Positions 33,694 to 41,872 are shown, counted from the stretch's first letter. The stretch: DNA of 64,000 nucleotides from Bog-756 sp963824645 (GCA_963824645.1 CAWGQC010000003.1:62001-126000); one strand, 5' to 3'. The notes: generated by a model from the letters alone, not told the origin. Numbers and translations are program-made.

Positions 33694-34965
33694 ATGCGCA
33701 TAGCCCTCCTCCCCAGCTCGTATCCACCTGCACTCGGCGGAGTCGAGGAGTTGACGCGGCACCTCGCCCTCGCCCTGATCGAGGCCGGCGACAACGTCGA
33801 GGTATGGACGCTCCACCCCGACGACTCCAAACCGGAGACCGTCGAGATCCTCGACGATCTGGTCGTCCGACGGCTGCCGATGCCGCTGCCCGCCACCAAT
33901 TGGCCCGCCATCCGTCGCTCGACCACGACCGGACCGTGGACCCTGGTGTCCTTGCGGAGCGCCGTGGCCGCCTTTCGTCCCGACGTCCTCCACGTGCAGT
34001 GCTTCGGGCCCAATGGCGCCTATGCCACCGTGCTGTCCCGTGTCACCGGGGTCCCCCTGGTGGTGACTCTGCAGGGGGAGACGGTGATGGATGACACCGA
34101 CATCTTCGAGGAGTCGCGCTCCTTGCGGGCATTCCTGCGGTTGGCCCTGCGCCGTGCTGCTGCCGTCACCGCCTGCTCCGCCTTCACCCTGGCCGACGCC
34201 GAACGTCGCTTCGGACTGGACGAGGGCCGGGGCCAGGTCATCTTCAACGGGGTTTCTCTGATGGACGATCGTCTCCCGGATGGTCCCGACGATCGTCCCT
34301 CGGGGGCCGACGGTGAGTCCTTGGCCGGACAGGACATCGCCGAGCAGCTGACCGGGGTGGCCGGGCGCCCCTACATCCTGGGGCTCGGCCGTGTCGTGGA
34401 GAAGAAGGGCTTCGACCTCCTCCTCGAGGCGTTTGCCGCCCTGGATCGGCGGAGGCAGCCGGTCGATCTGGTCATCGCCGGCAGCGGCGGCGCTCTCGAC
34501 GGGCTCAGGCAGTCAGTGGCTCGGCTCGGGGCGGAAGACCGGGTGCACCTGGTGGGCCGCCTGGATCGAGAGACGGTAGCCAAGGCGATGGCTGGTGCCA
34601 CCCTCTTCGTGATGCCCAGCAGGCTCGAGCCCTTCGGGATCGTGGCCCTCGAGGCATGGCGGGCGGGCGTGGCCGTGGTGGCCAGCAATCGGGGTGGCGC
34701 GTCCGAATTCGTGCGTGACGGGGACGACGGGGTTCTGATCGATCCCTTCGACACGCCCGCCCTTACGGCCGCTCTGGACCACCTTCTGGCCGATCCGGTG
34801 GAGCGCCACCGGATAGCCGCCGCCGGTCGGGCCCGGGTCGGCGAGTTCTCGTGGCCGCGGATCGCCGCCGCCTACGGTGCGGTCTATCGCTCTGTGGTCG
34901 GTGCTCCGGCCGACGATCGTCAGCCTCGGTCGGGAGCGGTTGCCACCAGCGCCGCGGTCCGATGA
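33694..34965 (+). CDS. GT4 glycosyltransferase
   Basis: A 423-residue GT-B enzyme. LLPSSYPPALGGVEELTRHLA is the acceptor-domain glycine motif, GLGRVVEKKGFDLLLEAFA starts the donor domain, and EPFGIVALEAWRAGVAVVAS (about residue 310) is the EX7E nucleotide-sugar motif. It probably adds a hexose to the lipid-linked intermediate. Its stop overlaps the ATG of the phosphopantetheinyl transferase gene (ATGA), an unusual tight coupling of a sugar transferase with carrier-protein activation. The upstream 100 bp contain no feature of note. Confidence 0.85.
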   Translation: MRIALLPSSYPPALGGVEELTRHLALALIEAGDNVEVWTLHPDDSKPETVEILDDLVVRRLPMPLPATNWPAIRRSTTTGPWTLVSLRSAVAAFRPDVLHVQCFGPNGAYATVLSRVTGVPLVVTLQGETVMDDTDIFEESRSLRAFLRLALRRAAAVTACSAFTLADAERRFGLDEGRGQVIFNGVSLMDDRLPDGPDDRPSGADGESLAGQDIAEQLTGVAGRPYILGLGRVVEKKGFDLLLEAFAALDRRRQPVDLVIAGSGGALDGLRQSVARLGAEDRVHLVGRLDRETVAKAMAGATLFVMPSRLEPFGIVALEAWRAGVAVVASNRGGASEFVRDGDDGVLIDPFDTPALTAALDHLLADPVERHRIAAAGRARVGEFSWPRIAAAYGAVYRSVVGAPADDRQPRSGAVATSAAVR

Positions 34966-35672
34966 GCGGGTTGACCACCGATGTCGCCGGGTCCCTGGAG
35001 GACTGGATCGCCGGTGCCGTGTCCTCTCCACGGGAGCCGGAGGGCTCCCTCCCAATGGAGGGGGAGGGCTCCCCAACTGAGCCCAAAGGCTCCTTTGAAT
35101 CGGAGCCAGGCGGTGTCGGGACGCTTCCCACCGTGCGGGTGGGCATCGATCTCACCTCGGTGGCCGAAGTGGCCGCATCGGTGGCACGGTTCGGCGATAG
35201 CTACGTGACCCGAATGTTCACACCCCACGAGCGGGCGTGCTGTCGCAAAGGGAGTCATCCGGAAGGAGCCCATCCCGAGGGAACGGACCAATACCGGGTT
35301 GAGTCGCTGGCCGCCCGGTTCGCGGCCAAGGAGGCGGCGCTCAAGGTTCTGCGTCCCCTGGGCCCGCGGCCTCCGTGGCGTGACATCGAGGTGTATGCCA
35401 CAGAGGCTGGCTGGTGCGAGATGCGGATCTCGGGATCGGCCGCAACCTTGGCCGCCCGGGCCGGCATCGACCAGTGGTCGGTGAGTCTCACCCACCATGA
35501 CGACATGGCCGCCGCCGTCGTCGTCGGGATCTGCCGGGCGCAGGAGTCCGACCCGGCGGCCACCGCCGGTGCTCCGGCCGGCCCAGAGGGAGGCGGGGGG
35601 ACGAGCGGGAACACCGGCGGGGAGACAGGCGGGGAGACAGGCGGGGAGACGAGCGGGGAGAATTGTCAGTGA
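34962..35672 (+). CDS. AcpS-type 4'-phosphopantetheinyl transferase with low-complexity ends
   Basis: A 236-residue protein whose core (residues 58-195) matches holo-ACP synthase: VGIDLTSVAEV (metal-binding Asp63) and RFAAKEAALKVL (Glu124 and Lys). AcpS is normally ~125 residues; here an N-terminal Pro/Glu/Gly/Ser-rich segment of ~55 and a C-terminal Gly/Glu/Thr repeat (GGETGGETGGET) are added. It transfers phosphopantetheine from CoA to the Ser of a carrier protein. The acyl carrier protein gene follows 48 bp later, so that protein is the likely partner. Overlaps the GT4 gene upstream by four bases. Confidence 0.8.
   Translation: MSGLTTDVAGSLEDWIAGAVSSPREPEGSLPMEGEGSPTEPKGSFESEPGGVGTLPTVRVGIDLTSVAEVAASVARFGDSYVTRMFTPHERACCRKGSHPEGAHPEGTDQYRVESLAARFAAKEAALKVLRPLGPRPPWRDIEVYATEAGWCEMRISGSAATLAARAGIDQWSVSLTHHDDMAAAVVVGICRAQESDPAATAGAPAGPEGGGGTSGNTGGETGGETGGETSGENCQ
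35616..35663 (+). repeat. 12-bp tandem repeats encoding GGET
   Basis: GGCGGGGAGACA occurs at 35616 and 35628, then with single changes at 35640 and a decayed copy at 35652. They encode the C-terminal tail of the phosphopantetheinyl transferase, ending nine bases before its stop. Confidence 0.85.
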
Positions 35673-35720
35673 GGCTGACCCGGTGCCCGGCCCACAACCG
35701 GACCAACGAACGGAGAGACC

Positions 35721-35960
35721 ATGGATGAGACCATTCGCGAGGTTCTGGCCGAACATGCCCGCCTCGGGGTGGATGTCGGATCGATCGATGACAGCACAGA
35801 CCTCTTCGAGGCGGGGATGACCTCCCATGCCAGCGTCAATGTCATGCTGGCCCTCGAGGACGCCTTCGACATCGAGTTTCCCGAGGCCATGCTCAAGAAA
35901 TCGACCTTCGAATCGATCGCCGCCATCCGGGCCGGGCTGGTGGAGGTGACCGGAAGCTAG
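35721..35960 (+). CDS. Acyl carrier protein in polysaccharide cluster
   Basis: A 79-residue four-helix carrier protein. STDLFEAGMTSHASVNVMLALEDAFDIEFP has the normal ACP layout. Ser35 aligns with the phosphopantetheine serine, but the usual Asp-Ser-Leu is Thr-Ser-His here. Acidic surface and length are typical. An ATG with GGAGAG nearby is the start. The upstream gene encodes its probable activating enzyme. No ketosynthase, ligase or acyl-ACP transferase is adjacent, so this is probably not the fatty-acid ACP but a dedicated one. It may deliver an acyl group to the glycan or its lipid. Confidence 0.85.
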   Translation: MDETIREVLAEHARLGVDVGSIDDSTDLFEAGMTSHASVNVMLALEDAFDIEFPEAMLKKSTFESIAAIRAGLVEVTGS

Positions 35961-36020
35961 GCGACCCGGCGGGCCCTGGGCGGTCCCTCGGGGAGGCCCG
36001 GACCTCCGCTTTTCCCGCCC

Positions 36021-36044
36021 ACCAGCCCGAAGATTCGGGCTGGT
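36021..36044 (+). terminator. Strong hairpin after the acyl carrier protein gene
   Basis: ACCAGCCCGAA (36021-36031) and TTCGGGCTGGT (36034-36044) form a perfect 11-bp inverted repeat about 60 bp after the stop, followed by TTG. It separates the rightward operon from the priming transferase gene. The U-tract is weak. Confidence 0.6.
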
Positions 36045-36185
36045 TGTGCCCCAGACCTCCCGACCGGTACAGGCCGATGTCGGAGGACCGGTACAGCCGG
36101 GACCCCTACCTGTCGATAGTCGGGCATGGAGCCCGCCGCAATTCGCGATTGTGCCGGTGGTTGCTGTGCGTTTAGCATGGAATTC

Positions 36186-36215
36186 TCTGGCGGACACAGT
36201 TCTGGCGGACGTGGT
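36186..36215 (+). repeat. 15-bp direct repeat upstream of the priming transferase
   Basis: TCTGGCGGAC is present at 36186-36195 and 36201-36210 with a 15-bp period, just downstream of a TAGCAT -10-like element (36173-36178). It could be an operator. The gap 35961-36258 holds no gene I can support. Confidence 0.5.
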
Positions 36216-36258
36216 TCACATGGTTGACCTTCCGAGCCGATCGGAGGGGGGCCAGCGG

Positions 36259-37824
36259 ATGACCGGTGCAGGAAAGGGCAGGCCGGCTGGGATGGCGATA
36301 CTGGATACGGAGACGGGCCGAGCCGATGTAATCATCGGCCGGGAAGCGCCGGGTGACATCAAAAGGCGCGTCGATGAGATCGTCGCGACCGATACCAGTG
36401 TCGGTGAAGACCACGCCGGAGCCGTGGCCCGCGTGCGTCGGCACGTTCTGCGCCGCCTGCTCATCGCCGATGTCGTCGGTCTGGCCGTCGCCGCCTTCCT
36501 CGGGCCGCTGCTGGTGTCCCTCATCTCCTCCAACCCGGACAGTGCCGCCGACCACAGCCGAAACATCTATCTGATCAACCTGGCCGTCATCCCGCTGTTC
36601 ATCGGTGCCTTCGCCGTCTACGGCCTGTACCGCGGGGTAACCAGACGCATCACCTACAGCGTCTTCTCCGATCTGCGGAACATCCTCCATGCCCTGATGA
36701 TCAGCGGCTTCCTCTACGCCATCGTGGCCTACATCACACGGAAGAACTCCCATCTGGAATCGCTGACCGTGGGCAAGGTCGCGGCCATGTGCCTGGTGGC
36801 CATGATCGCCGTGCCCGTGGCCCGCGTGATCACCTTCGGTCTGGTGGGTCGTGCGTCGGTCGGTTCGGTACCCATCATCGTGGTCGGCACCGGAAAGCTG
36901 GCCCAGACGGTGGCCAGCCACCTGCGCGCTCATTCCAGCGTCAATTTCGTGGGGTACGTCGACGACAATCCGCTGGGGGGCAGTGACGTGCTCGGCGAGC
37001 TCGAGGACCTTCCCGCCCTGTGCCGAAAGTACGGCGTGGCCCGGGTGGTGGTCTGCTTCTCCCGGACCCATCCCGAGCGCACCACGGAAATGCTGAAGGG
37101 CCTGGCCGGCCAAGTGGCCGTGTCCATCGTCCCCCGGTACTACGAGCTGGTGACCAGCCGCTCCCATGTCGAGGATCTGTCCGGGCTCACCATGCTGGAT
37201 ATCGCTCCGGCTTCGATGACCGCCGGATCGCGGTTCTTGAAGCGCTCCTTCGACATCGTGGCCTCGTCACTGATCCTTTTGGTCGCTTCGCCCTTCTTCA
37301 TTGTGGCTGCCATTGTGATCAAGGCCTCCAGCCCGGGGCCGGTGTTCTTCCGGCAGGTCCGCACCGGACGCGGCGAGCAGCCGTTCTCCATGTTGAAGTT
37401 CCGCACCATGTTCAATGACGCCGAGGAGCGTCGTCATGAGATCGACCATCTGAACGAGGTCGACGGGCCTCTGTTCAAGGTGCAGAACGACCCCCGGGTG
37501 ACCCGGATCGGTCGATTTCTGCGCCGCACCAGCCTCGACGAATTCCCCCAGCTGCTCAACGTGTGGATGGGGGACATGTCGCTGGTCGGTCCGCGTCCCT
37601 TCGTCGTCTCCGAGGCGATGAAGATCGAGGGTTGGGCCCGCAAGCGGTTCGAGGCCCGGCCGGGCATGACCGGGCTGTGGCAGGTTTCCGGTCGCAACGA
37701 GCTGTCCCATCTCGAGCTGTGCCGACTCGATTACCTCTACGTGGCCTCGTGGTCCTTCTGGTGGGACATGCAGATCCTGTGGCAGACACCGGCCACCATT
37801 TTCCGGGGTCGGGGAGCATCCTGA
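36259..37824 (+). CDS. Polyprenyl-phosphate sugar-1-phosphate transferase (priming transferase)
   Basis: A 521-residue enzyme of the WbaP/CpsE type. The N-terminal half has four membrane helices (about 55-165) and a CoA-binding-like Rossmann domain (IIVVGTGKLAQTVASHL). The C-terminal catalytic domain includes FKRSFDIVASSLILL, MLKFRTMFNDAE, SLDEFPQLLNVWMGDMSLVG and RPGMTGLWQVSGR. It transfers a sugar phosphate from a nucleotide sugar to undecaprenyl phosphate, the first step of repeat-unit synthesis. ATG 36259 is chosen because a GGAGGGGG lies just upstream; ATG 36220 has none. Confidence 0.88.
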   Translation: MTGAGKGRPAGMAILDTETGRADVIIGREAPGDIKRRVDEIVATDTSVGEDHAGAVARVRRHVLRRLLIADVVGLAVAAFLGPLLVSLISSNPDSAADHSRNIYLINLAVIPLFIGAFAVYGLYRGVTRRITYSVFSDLRNILHALMISGFLYAIVAYITRKNSHLESLTVGKVAAMCLVAMIAVPVARVITFGLVGRASVGSVPIIVVGTGKLAQTVASHLRAHSSVNFVGYVDDNPLGGSDVLGELEDLPALCRKYGVARVVVCFSRTHPERTTEMLKGLAGQVAVSIVPRYYELVTSRSHVEDLSGLTMLDIAPASMTAGSRFLKRSFDIVASSLILLVASPFFIVAAIVIKASSPGPVFFRQVRTGRGEQPFSMLKFRTMFNDAEERRHEIDHLNEVDGPLFKVQNDPRVTRIGRFLRRTSLDEFPQLLNVWMGDMSLVGPRPFVVSEAMKIEGWARKRFEARPGMTGLWQVSGRNELSHLELCRLDYLYVASWSFWWDMQILWQTPATIFRGRGAS

Positions 37825-37836
37825 TCGGTGGGACCC

Positions 37837-37861
37837 CACCGGACGTCGTTTAGGTCCGGTG
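37837..37861. terminator. Terminator-like hairpin between convergent genes
   Basis: CACCGGAC (37837-37844) and GTCCGGTG (37854-37861) form a perfect eight-pair stem 13 bp after the priming transferase stop, between it and the convergent GT4 gene. Confidence 0.6.
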
Positions 37862-37898
37862 CCCACGGCGGTTCGGTTGTCACTGTCTTCCGGCCTCG

Positions 37899-39002
37899 TC
37901 AACCGGCCGGCTGCTCCTCGGCCACCACCGTCCGTATGCGTTCGACGAACCGCTCGGGTGCGTATCCCCGGGCGTGAGCCATCAGAGCGTCGGACTGCCA
38001 CCGGGTGGTCGTGAGCTGTTCGACCGCCCGGGCGATGAGCCCCGGTTCGGGCTGCTCGAAGAACACGCCGGTCTCCCCTTCCACCGTGGTGTCCAGGAAA
38101 CCGCCCCAGCGGAGGGCGGCGGTGGGCTTGCCGAAGGCCGCCGCTTCCACCGGGGTGAGCCCGAAGTCCTCGTAGGAGGCGGCCACCAGACCGGTTGAAG
38201 CCCCGTACAGCCAGCGCAGGCCGGCATCGTCGACCCGCCCAAGGGTGGTCACGTTGGCCGCTGCCCGGGTCCGGATCCGGTCGGCCAGCGGTCCTGTGCC
38301 CACGATCACCAGTCGGTGGTCGGGAAGCAAACGGAAGGCTTCGGCCACGCCCTCGACGTTCTTGTAGGGGAGCAGGCGGGAAACGCAGAGGAGGAAGCCG
38401 GGCTCGACCCCGGGAACCACCTGGCGCGGGGCAGCCGGGTCCACGTCGACCGGTGGAGGGAGTACTTCCGCCTCGATCCCGTACAGATCGGCCACGCGCC
38501 GGCGGACGGCGTTGGAGTTCACCAGGTAGCGATGGGCCGACGCCGCCGCCCGCTGGTCCCACCGGCGCAGGGGCGGGGTCACCCAGGACAGGAGCCTGGC
38601 GGCGGTGGGCGGGCTGCCGGCCAGGTAGCGCTCGGGCTGGTAGAGCCACCGGGCCGGTGTGTGGCAGTAGACGATCTTGCGGCCGCTGGCCCGGGCACCG
38701 TGGGCCCATCCGCTGGATGAACAGACGGTGACGTCTGCCTCGATATGGAGCCGGGAGAAGGCGGGGGCCAGCAGGGGCAGGGCCAGACGGTGGTGAGTGC
38801 GCAGGGGGGGCAGCCGGTCGAGCGGCAGGGTCCGGATGTCGAGGTGATCGAACTCGGGGAAGGTGCCGGCCGGGTCGTACAGCGAGGTGGCCAGAGGTGC
38901 GGCGGGAAAGGCGGCGGCCAGGGCGAGGACAACCCGCTCAGCCCCCCCGCGTTGGGTGAGGTAGTCATGGACCAGGGCGACGCCCCCCGCCTCGAGTCGC
39001 AC
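37899..39002 (-). CDS. GT4 glycosyltransferase
   Basis: A 367-residue GT-B glycosyltransferase. VHDYLTQRGGAERVVLALAA is the typical N-terminal motif of mannosyl/rhamnosyl GT4 enzymes of exopolysaccharide clusters (as in WbaZ-like proteins). YEDFGLTPVEAAAFGKPTAA (about residue 290) is the donor EX7E-type motif. The start is a GTG or ATG at 39002 just upstream of RLEAGGVALVHDY. It diverges from the tyrosine phosphatase remnant. Sugar and linkage cannot be determined. Confidence 0.85.
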   Translation of the reverse strand: MRLEAGGVALVHDYLTQRGGAERVVLALAAAFPAAPLATSLYDPAGTFPEFDHLDIRTLPLDRLPPLRTHHRLALPLLAPAFSRLHIEADVTVCSSSGWAHGARASGRKIVYCHTPARWLYQPERYLAGSPPTAARLLSWVTPPLRRWDQRAAASAHRYLVNSNAVRRRVADLYGIEAEVLPPPVDVDPAAPRQVVPGVEPGFLLCVSRLLPYKNVEGVAEAFRLLPDHRLVIVGTGPLADRIRTRAAANVTTLGRVDDAGLRWLYGASTGLVAASYEDFGLTPVEAAAFGKPTAALRWGGFLDTTVEGETGVFFEQPEPGLIARAVEQLTTTRWQSDALMAHARGYAPERFVERIRTVVAEEQPAG

Positions 39003-39150
39003 GGAACCCTCCTTTTCCTCATCCTTGTGGCCTGTCTGGGAGCGGGGCGGCCCGGGCCGCGGCCCGCCTCCCGTGGTCGGACCTGAGCGTACGTCGCCCG
39101 GGTCGGGGGGCGGGCAAAAGGGCGACGGATGGGCGCCCGATCATGGGGGA

Positions 39151-39156
39151 TACAAT
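39151..39156 (+). promoter_or_regulatory. -10 element placing +1 at the phosphatase first codon
   Basis: TACAAT lies six bases before the GTT (39163) that occupies the expected first codon of the phosphatase. The spacing suggests a leaderless mRNA beginning at that codon. No good -35 is visible. Confidence 0.45.
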
Positions 39157-39162
39157 CCGCTC

Positions 39163-39740
39163 GTTAAGGTCCTTTTCGTTTGCACTGCCAATCTCTGCCG
39201 GTCTCCGATGGCGGCCGCCTTCTTCGCCGAGCAGATCGCCAACCTGGCCGATTCGGTCGAGGTCTCCTCGGCAGGCCTGCACGCCGGCGAGATCGCCGGC
39301 ACCGGTGAAGTCCCCCCGGAGGTGGTCGAGGTCATGGCCGCCTATGGCATCGACGTGACCGGCCACCGGTCCAGAGCCCTCACCAGGCCGATCCTGGCCG
39401 ATGCCGACCTGATCGTGGGCATGAGCCGTCGCCATGTCCAAGAGATCGTCCTTCTCGACCCGCCCAGTTGGCCCAAAGCCTTCATGTTGAAGGAACTGGT
39501 CCGGCGGGGGACCTCACCGGACCTCGTCGACCCGACCAGGGGATCCGTTCGTGGATCGATGTGGCCCACGGGGACCGGACTCGGGCCTCTCTGGCCCACC
39601 GCTCGGCCGCCGACGAAGTGTCGGACCCCTACGGGCAGAGTCTGGATCGGTACCGGGGAACTGCTGCCGACTTGGCTCGGCTGACCGCCCATTTGACCGG
39701 GCTGTTGTGGCCGGAAACGGTGGTCGTCCCCTCGGTGTGA
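39163..39740 (+). pseudogene. Low-molecular-weight protein tyrosine phosphatase, frameshifted (Wzb-like)
   Basis: The N-terminal frame reads KVLFVCTANLCRSPMAAAFF, with the phosphatase CX5R loop, then SSAGLHAGEIAGT and IVGMSRRHVQEI. It continues in a different frame: homology carries on as RSWIDVAHGDRT, VSDPYGQSLDRY (the general-acid DP motif) and a normal helical C-terminus ending at 39740. The change of frame falls at a G4 run (39539-39542); one more G would join them into a full-length ~190-residue protein. The expected first codon is GTT rather than GTG or ATG. The family dephosphorylates the BY-kinase of the same cluster. It may be a real pseudogene or a sequencing error. Confidence 0.75.
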
Positions 39741-39834
39741 CCGCTGGACCGATCCCACCCGATCGACCGACGACCGGTGGCTCCACCGCGGCAGGGGATG
39801 TGCAGGTGTCAGGGCGAGATGCGATCATGGACCG

Positions 39835-40206
39835 GTGATCGACGGTTGCGAGATTCGGGAGATGCCCGATGGGGGCAGGGAATTCGTGCTCGAAGAGCCG
39901 TCCCTCACCTTCATCCGCATCGATGATCAGTCGCATCTCCAGTTCGGCCGCACCGAAGTGGTGATAGGGAGCCCCTTTGAGGTGGACATCGGAGGTCTGG
40001 TCTACCGCCTCGACCCCCGCAACAGCAGCCACCTCGGACCGTTCGTCTCGCTCTTCCCCGGTTCGGTGCGCTGGTTGTGGACTTCGGCCGAAGGCCGGCT
40101 GACCGCCGTTTTTCGCAGCGGGGCCCGGGTGACGGTGACCCCCGATGCCATGATCAAGGCATGGTCGGTGGGGAGCGTCTACAGCATGCCGGGCCCCCGC
40201 ACCTGA
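39835..40206 (+). CDS. DUF6188-like small protein
   Basis: A 123-residue protein of all-beta appearance. The closing pattern EGRLTAVFRSGARVTVTPDAMIKAWSVGS resembles the G-x-L-x-x-x-F-x-x-G...P-x-x-x-x-x-A-W pattern of DUF6188, a family of small proteins often annotated as putative immunity or hypothetical proteins. There is no signal peptide or membrane segment. It starts at a GTG overlapping a four-codon frame that begins with ATG at 39827. The gene is convergent with an epimerase gene 16 bp away. Family assignment is tentative. Confidence 0.5.
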   Translation: MIDGCEIREMPDGGREFVLEEPSLTFIRIDDQSHLQFGRTEVVIGSPFEVDIGGLVYRLDPRNSSHLGPFVSLFPGSVRWLWTSAEGRLTAVFRSGARVTVTPDAMIKAWSVGSVYSMPGPRT

Positions 40207-40222
40207 TCCCGGCAAGGCGTCC

Positions 40223-41167
40223 TCAGCCCGTGAGCAGCTCGGGATGGCGGGCGGCCACCATGCGTCGCATGCCGTCGTGCCAGTCCACGGTGGTCTCTCC
40301 CACCAGCTCATGCATACGGGTCAAGTCGACCTGGACGCTGTCGATGGTGTCCCGGGTGGGGGCGAAGCGGGCCTCGGTACCGGTCAGCTCGGCCAGGTAA
40401 CCACACCATTCTTCGATACTGACGGCCTGGTCGCCGCCCCAGTTGACGGTGATGGCGGGAACGCCCGCCGAGGCCAGGAGTCGAGGGACCATGGCGATGA
40501 TGTCATCCTCGTGGAGGGGGTGGTAGACGCTGGGCGCATCGACGTGCACGGGGATCTCGTTGCCGTTGAGCATCATCTCGAGGTGGATGGCGGGCCAACC
40601 ACCCCTGTCCCCATAGGGCACGGAGAGCCGGGCGATAGTGGAGGGTAGCTCGAAACGGTCCGCCCCCCAGCGAGCGGTGGCCTCGGCGGCGATCTTGCTG
40701 ATGCTGTAGGTCCGGAGGAAGGGCCAGACACCGTGATTGTCGCCGAGCTGGTCCTCCTCGGCGAAGACGTGGTGGCCCATCGGTTTGTAGACCCCGGTGG
40801 TCGAGCAGTGGAGAAAGCCGAGGGCCTTCTGGTGGTGCTCCATGAGGAGGGCCAGCCCGCCACTGTTGGCCCGCAGGTCGCGCTCCCAGTCGTTGGACTT
40901 GGACACGGCGAAGTGAATGACGTATTCGGCGTCGGCGGGAAGCCCCCCGACGTCACCGTTGGCCAGATCGATGGGCACGCAGCGAATACCGGCCGATTCC
41001 AGCCGTCCCTGCGCCTCTTTGTCCTTGAAGCGCGCTGCCCCCACCACCTGGTTGCGAGAGGCCAAGGCCATGGCCACCGGACCCGCCACTTGGCCCGTCA
41101 CGCCGGTGACCACAATGGACTTGCCGGACAGCGGCTCCGTCGACTCGGACTCGGGCTCAGTGGGCAC
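40223..41167 (-). CDS. NAD(P)-dependent epimerase/dehydratase-family protein
   Basis: A 314-residue extended short-chain dehydrogenase. VVTGVTGQVAGPVAMALA (about residue 19) is the Rossmann glycine motif, STTGVYKP (about 127) holds the catalytic Ser/Thr, and TYSISKIAAEA (about 155) the YxxxK pair. The reaction (epimerase, dehydratase or reductase) cannot be fixed from sequence. It lies at the end of the surface-glycan region but is transcribed separately. Three 15-bp direct repeats sit 18-62 bp upstream of its start. Confidence 0.8.
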   Translation of the reverse strand: MPTEPESESTEPLSGKSIVVTGVTGQVAGPVAMALASRNQVVGAARFKDKEAQGRLESAGIRCVPIDLANGDVGGLPADAEYVIHFAVSKSNDWERDLRANSGGLALLMEHHQKALGFLHCSTTGVYKPMGHHVFAEEDQLGDNHGVWPFLRTYSISKIAAEATARWGADRFELPSTIARLSVPYGDRGGWPAIHLEMMLNGNEIPVHVDAPSVYHPLHEDDIIAMVPRLLASAGVPAITVNWGGDQAVSIEEWCGYLAELTGTEARFAPTRDTIDSVQVDLTRMHELVGETTVDWHDGMRRMVAARHPELLTG

Positions 41168-41184
41168 GGCGCTCAGCTGACATG

Positions 41185-41229
41185 GTTTCAGTGGACATCG
41201 TTTCAGTGGACATGATTTCAGTGGACATC
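41185..41229 (-). repeat. Three 15-bp direct repeats upstream of the epimerase gene
   Basis: GTTTCAGTGGACATC, GTTTCAGTGGACATG and ATTTCAGTGGACATC follow one another without spacers. They lie just upstream of the epimerase start and could be operator sites. There is no spacer variation, so this is not a CRISPR array. Confidence 0.85.
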
Positions 41230-41245
41230 AGTGTGGGGTCCTTGT

Positions 41246-41365
41246 GGGTGGCGGAAGAGGGCGGGGCTGGAAAAAGGGCAGGGGTGGGGAGCGAGAGTAG
41301 GGGTTTAGGGGCAGAGAAAGTGGGTAGAGGCCCGCTCGGGAAGAGGAGGTCCGAGACGGGCGGTC
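41246..41365 (+). other. Purine-rich tract between epimerase and whiB
   Basis: About 120 bp of the + strand are mostly G and A, with few pyrimidines, including GGAAAAAGGGCAGGGGTGGG. No coding signal is present. Together with the flanking repeats (41185-41229 and 41378-41414) it fills the 420-bp gap before whiB. Confidence 0.6.
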
Positions 41366-41377
41366 GCCGATACTAGC

Positions 41378-41414
41378 GGCTGACCCGACCGGCTGACCCG
41401 ACCGGCTTACCCGG
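41378..41414 (+). repeat. 13-bp tandem repeat upstream of whiB
   Basis: GGCTGACCCGACC is repeated perfectly at 41378 and 41391, with a partial third copy from 41404. Confidence 0.85.
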
Positions 41415-41589
41415 ACGGCAGGTGAGGAAATGCCAGGTAGGAGGCAGCGATGTGGACACCGCCACCTTGTCTGCGTCATACTGTCTGTTCCGCCAGTTTT
41501 CGTCGGTGAGCGGTGTTTTCCCTGGTCACCAACGTTTTCGCCCGAGCGGTCGACCAGTGATCCAACAGTACGTAGGAAGTGACGTTCCC

Positions 41590-41820
41590 ATGAGTGCCAC
41601 TTGGCGCAAGCATGCTGCCTGCCGGGGAATCGACCCGGACGTGTTCTATCCGATCTCCGACGAGGAGGCCGGTGAAGCCAAGGCCGTCTGCGATCAGTGC
41701 CCGGTCAGGGAAGCCTGCCTCGAGCATGCGTTGGCCCACCGGGAGCGCGAGGGCATCTGGGGAGGGACCACCGAACGGGAGAGGCGGCGGATCCACCGCC
41801 AGCGTCGCAAGTCGGCCTGA
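41590..41820 (+). CDS. WhiB-family iron-sulfur transcriptional regulator
   Basis: A 76-residue protein with the four cluster-binding cysteines C11, C34, C37 and C43 (ACRG, CDQCPVREACL), the GIWGGT turn at 55-60 and the basic C-terminal tail ERRRIHRQRRK that contacts DNA or sigma factor. WhiB proteins are confined to actinobacteria and their phages, which supports the taxonomic call. They regulate transcription in response to redox or developmental signals. The ATG at 41590 is chosen; the frame stays open upstream to 41422 but homology begins at SATWRKHAAC. Confidence 0.92.
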   Translation: MSATWRKHAACRGIDPDVFYPISDEEAGEAKAVCDQCPVREACLEHALAHREREGIWGGTTERERRRIHRQRRKSA

Positions 41821-41872
41821 GCCGGCGTCACCCGGGCGGTCGCCCAGTGGGATCGGCAACGGCTCGCCCCCT

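Noticed and set aside
41185..41229. CRISPR array
   Set aside because: Only three 15-bp copies without spacers, and no cas genes nearby.
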